From contig JAVEYH010000082.1 of the NCBI GenBank assembly GCA_034003585.1, forward strand, positions 1-15,892: 15,892 nt of DNA, read 5' to 3'. This DNA is from JAPXSY01 sp034003585 (GTDB lineage: Bacteria; Verrucomicrobiota; Kiritimatiellia; RFP12; UBA1067). Shown here piece after piece: positions 15,160 to 15,892 of this stretch (position 1 is its first letter; each line of letters begins with the position of its first letter). The position numbers and the translations under genes are program-made. The notes beneath the pieces are model-generated. The model saw nothing but the letters and a program-made list of their open reading frames with translations, made no database searches and was not told the DNA's origin.

Positions 15160-15892
15160 TCATGACGATGGCTGGGCGCCGTGCTTCTGCCGCCAGGCCG
15201 TGGGCGTGATGCCGGTTTCGCGTTTAAAGTGCATGGCGAAGTGCTGGGGAGAGGCGAAATTCAAATCCGCGGCGATCCGGCTGATACTCTGGCGTGTGGA
15301 TTGAAGAAGCCCTTGTGCGCGCCGGATGCGGCACCCCAGCAGAAACGAGTGCGGCGGCAGGCCGGTGGCCTGCTTGAAAAGGCGCGCCAGCATACATGGC
15401 GACAGCGCGCTCTGCCGCAGCAGATCGTCCATCGGGTAATCGCGCTCCGGGTGCTTGCGCATGGCCTGGATCAGGGGGGCGATCCGCGAGGAGTCCGGAT
15501 GGTGTGGCTTCACCTCTGCCGCCTCGATGAGGGCCAGGAGCAGCTCCAGGCTGGTTGAACGCATGGACAGCCGGCGCCGGGCACTGTTTGCCGCCAACGT
15601 GTCGTAGAGGAGAAACAAGCGCACAAAGGCATGCCGCACACGGTCTGTGCCATCGAAGAGCCGGTTGGGGAAATGACGTAAGGCGCGTTCCAGCCAAGCC
15701 GATTCGGCGGAGGGCAGTCCCAGCAGGTTCTTGCCTTTCGCCGGGAAACGGAAGAAAAGCCAATACATCATCAGACCTTTCGGATTGGCTCTGAGACGGT
15801 GCGGTTCGTTGGGCTGGGATATGAAAATCATGCCGGGCAGGAACGGATAGGGTACGCCCGCGCTTTCGAAAACGAGCGAGCCGCGCTGACAG
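15160..15892 (-). CDS. AraC-family transcriptional regulator; N-terminus lies beyond the right edge
   Basis: DNA-binding regulator, usually responsive to a small molecule through an N-terminal cupin domain. The frame is open to the end of the window: upstream of Met at 15831 it reads on as GSLVFESAGVPYPFLPG, followed by MIFISQPNEPHRLR, which matches the end of an AraC cupin (PG...P.EPH). The Met at 15831 is therefore internal and the gene is truncated by the window. The C-terminal 100 residues hold both helix-turn-helix units: MDDLLRQSALSPCMLARLFK and then ISRIAADLNFASPQHFAMHFKRETGITPTAWR, the AraC signature with its typical Phe and Pro positions. At least 243 residues are present, of about 270-300 usual. 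The effector and target are unknown; the downstream lipoprotein gene is a possible target by position only. Confidence 0.9.
   Translation of the reverse strand, partial: CQRGSLVFESAGVPYPFLPGMIFISQPNEPHRLRANPKGLMMYWLFFRFPAKGKNLLGLPSAESAWLERALRHFPNRLFDGTDRVRHAFVRLFLLYDTLAANSARRRLSMRSTSLELLLALIEAAEVKPHHPDSSRIAPLIQAMRKHPERDYPMDDLLRQSALSPCMLARLFKQATGLPPHSFLLGCRIRRAQGLLQSTRQSISRIAADLNFASPQHFAMHFKRETGITPTAWRQKHGAQPSS

Overview
The window is GC-rich, gene-dense bacterial chromosome with no RNA genes, mobile elements, CRISPR array or phage signature that I can see. The gene content points to an anaerobic or facultatively anaerobic Gram-negative: pyruvate:ferredoxin oxidoreductase, an iron-sulfur-equipped electron-transfer flavoprotein, and a Kdo transferase (which implies lipopolysaccharide). 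A member of the PVC group such as Kiritimatiellota would fit, but that placement is an impression and no phylogenetic marker here settles it.

Layout. (1) Positions 1-1978, minus strand: class II fructose-bisphosphate aldolase, then the N-terminal third of pyruvate:ferredoxin oxidoreductase, which runs off the left edge. A strong GC hairpin lies between them. (2) Positions 1979-2247: a divergent regulatory gap with promoter-like elements on both strands. (3) Positions 2248-4882, plus: a membrane-bound NarL-type sensor kinase with a PAS domain and no response regulator beside it, overlapping a HAD-family phosphatase gene of the phosphoglycolate phosphatase type. (4) Positions 5029-8702, plus: a three-gene electron-transfer unit made of EtfB, an EtfA carrying a two-cluster ferredoxin domain, and ETF:quinone oxidoreductase. 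Together these could move electrons between a flavin dehydrogenase, ferredoxin and the quinone pool. No acyl-CoA dehydrogenase or other obvious electron donor is encoded in the window. (5) Positions 8760-14723, plus: a tightly packed operon of holA (DNA polymerase III delta), an unrecognised 819-residue secreted protein, the Kdo transferase kdtA/waaA and a SAM-dependent O-methyltransferase. The first three are linked by two ATGA stop/start overlaps. (6) Positions 14708-15892, minus: a small putative lipoprotein and an AraC-type regulator whose N-terminus lies beyond the right edge.

The most interesting observations are these. First, holA and the lipoprotein gene share one start architecture: a TATACT -10 box exactly 6 nt before the ATG and no Shine-Dalgarno sequence. 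This puts the expected transcription start on the A of the ATG, so both mRNAs should be leaderless. Second, the ferredoxin-fused EtfA sits next to a quinone oxidoreductase. Third, a large, apparently undescribed exported protein is translationally coupled between a replication gene and a lipopolysaccharide gene. I found no clear-cut novel defence or mobile system. All functions are assigned from motifs read by eye, without database searches.
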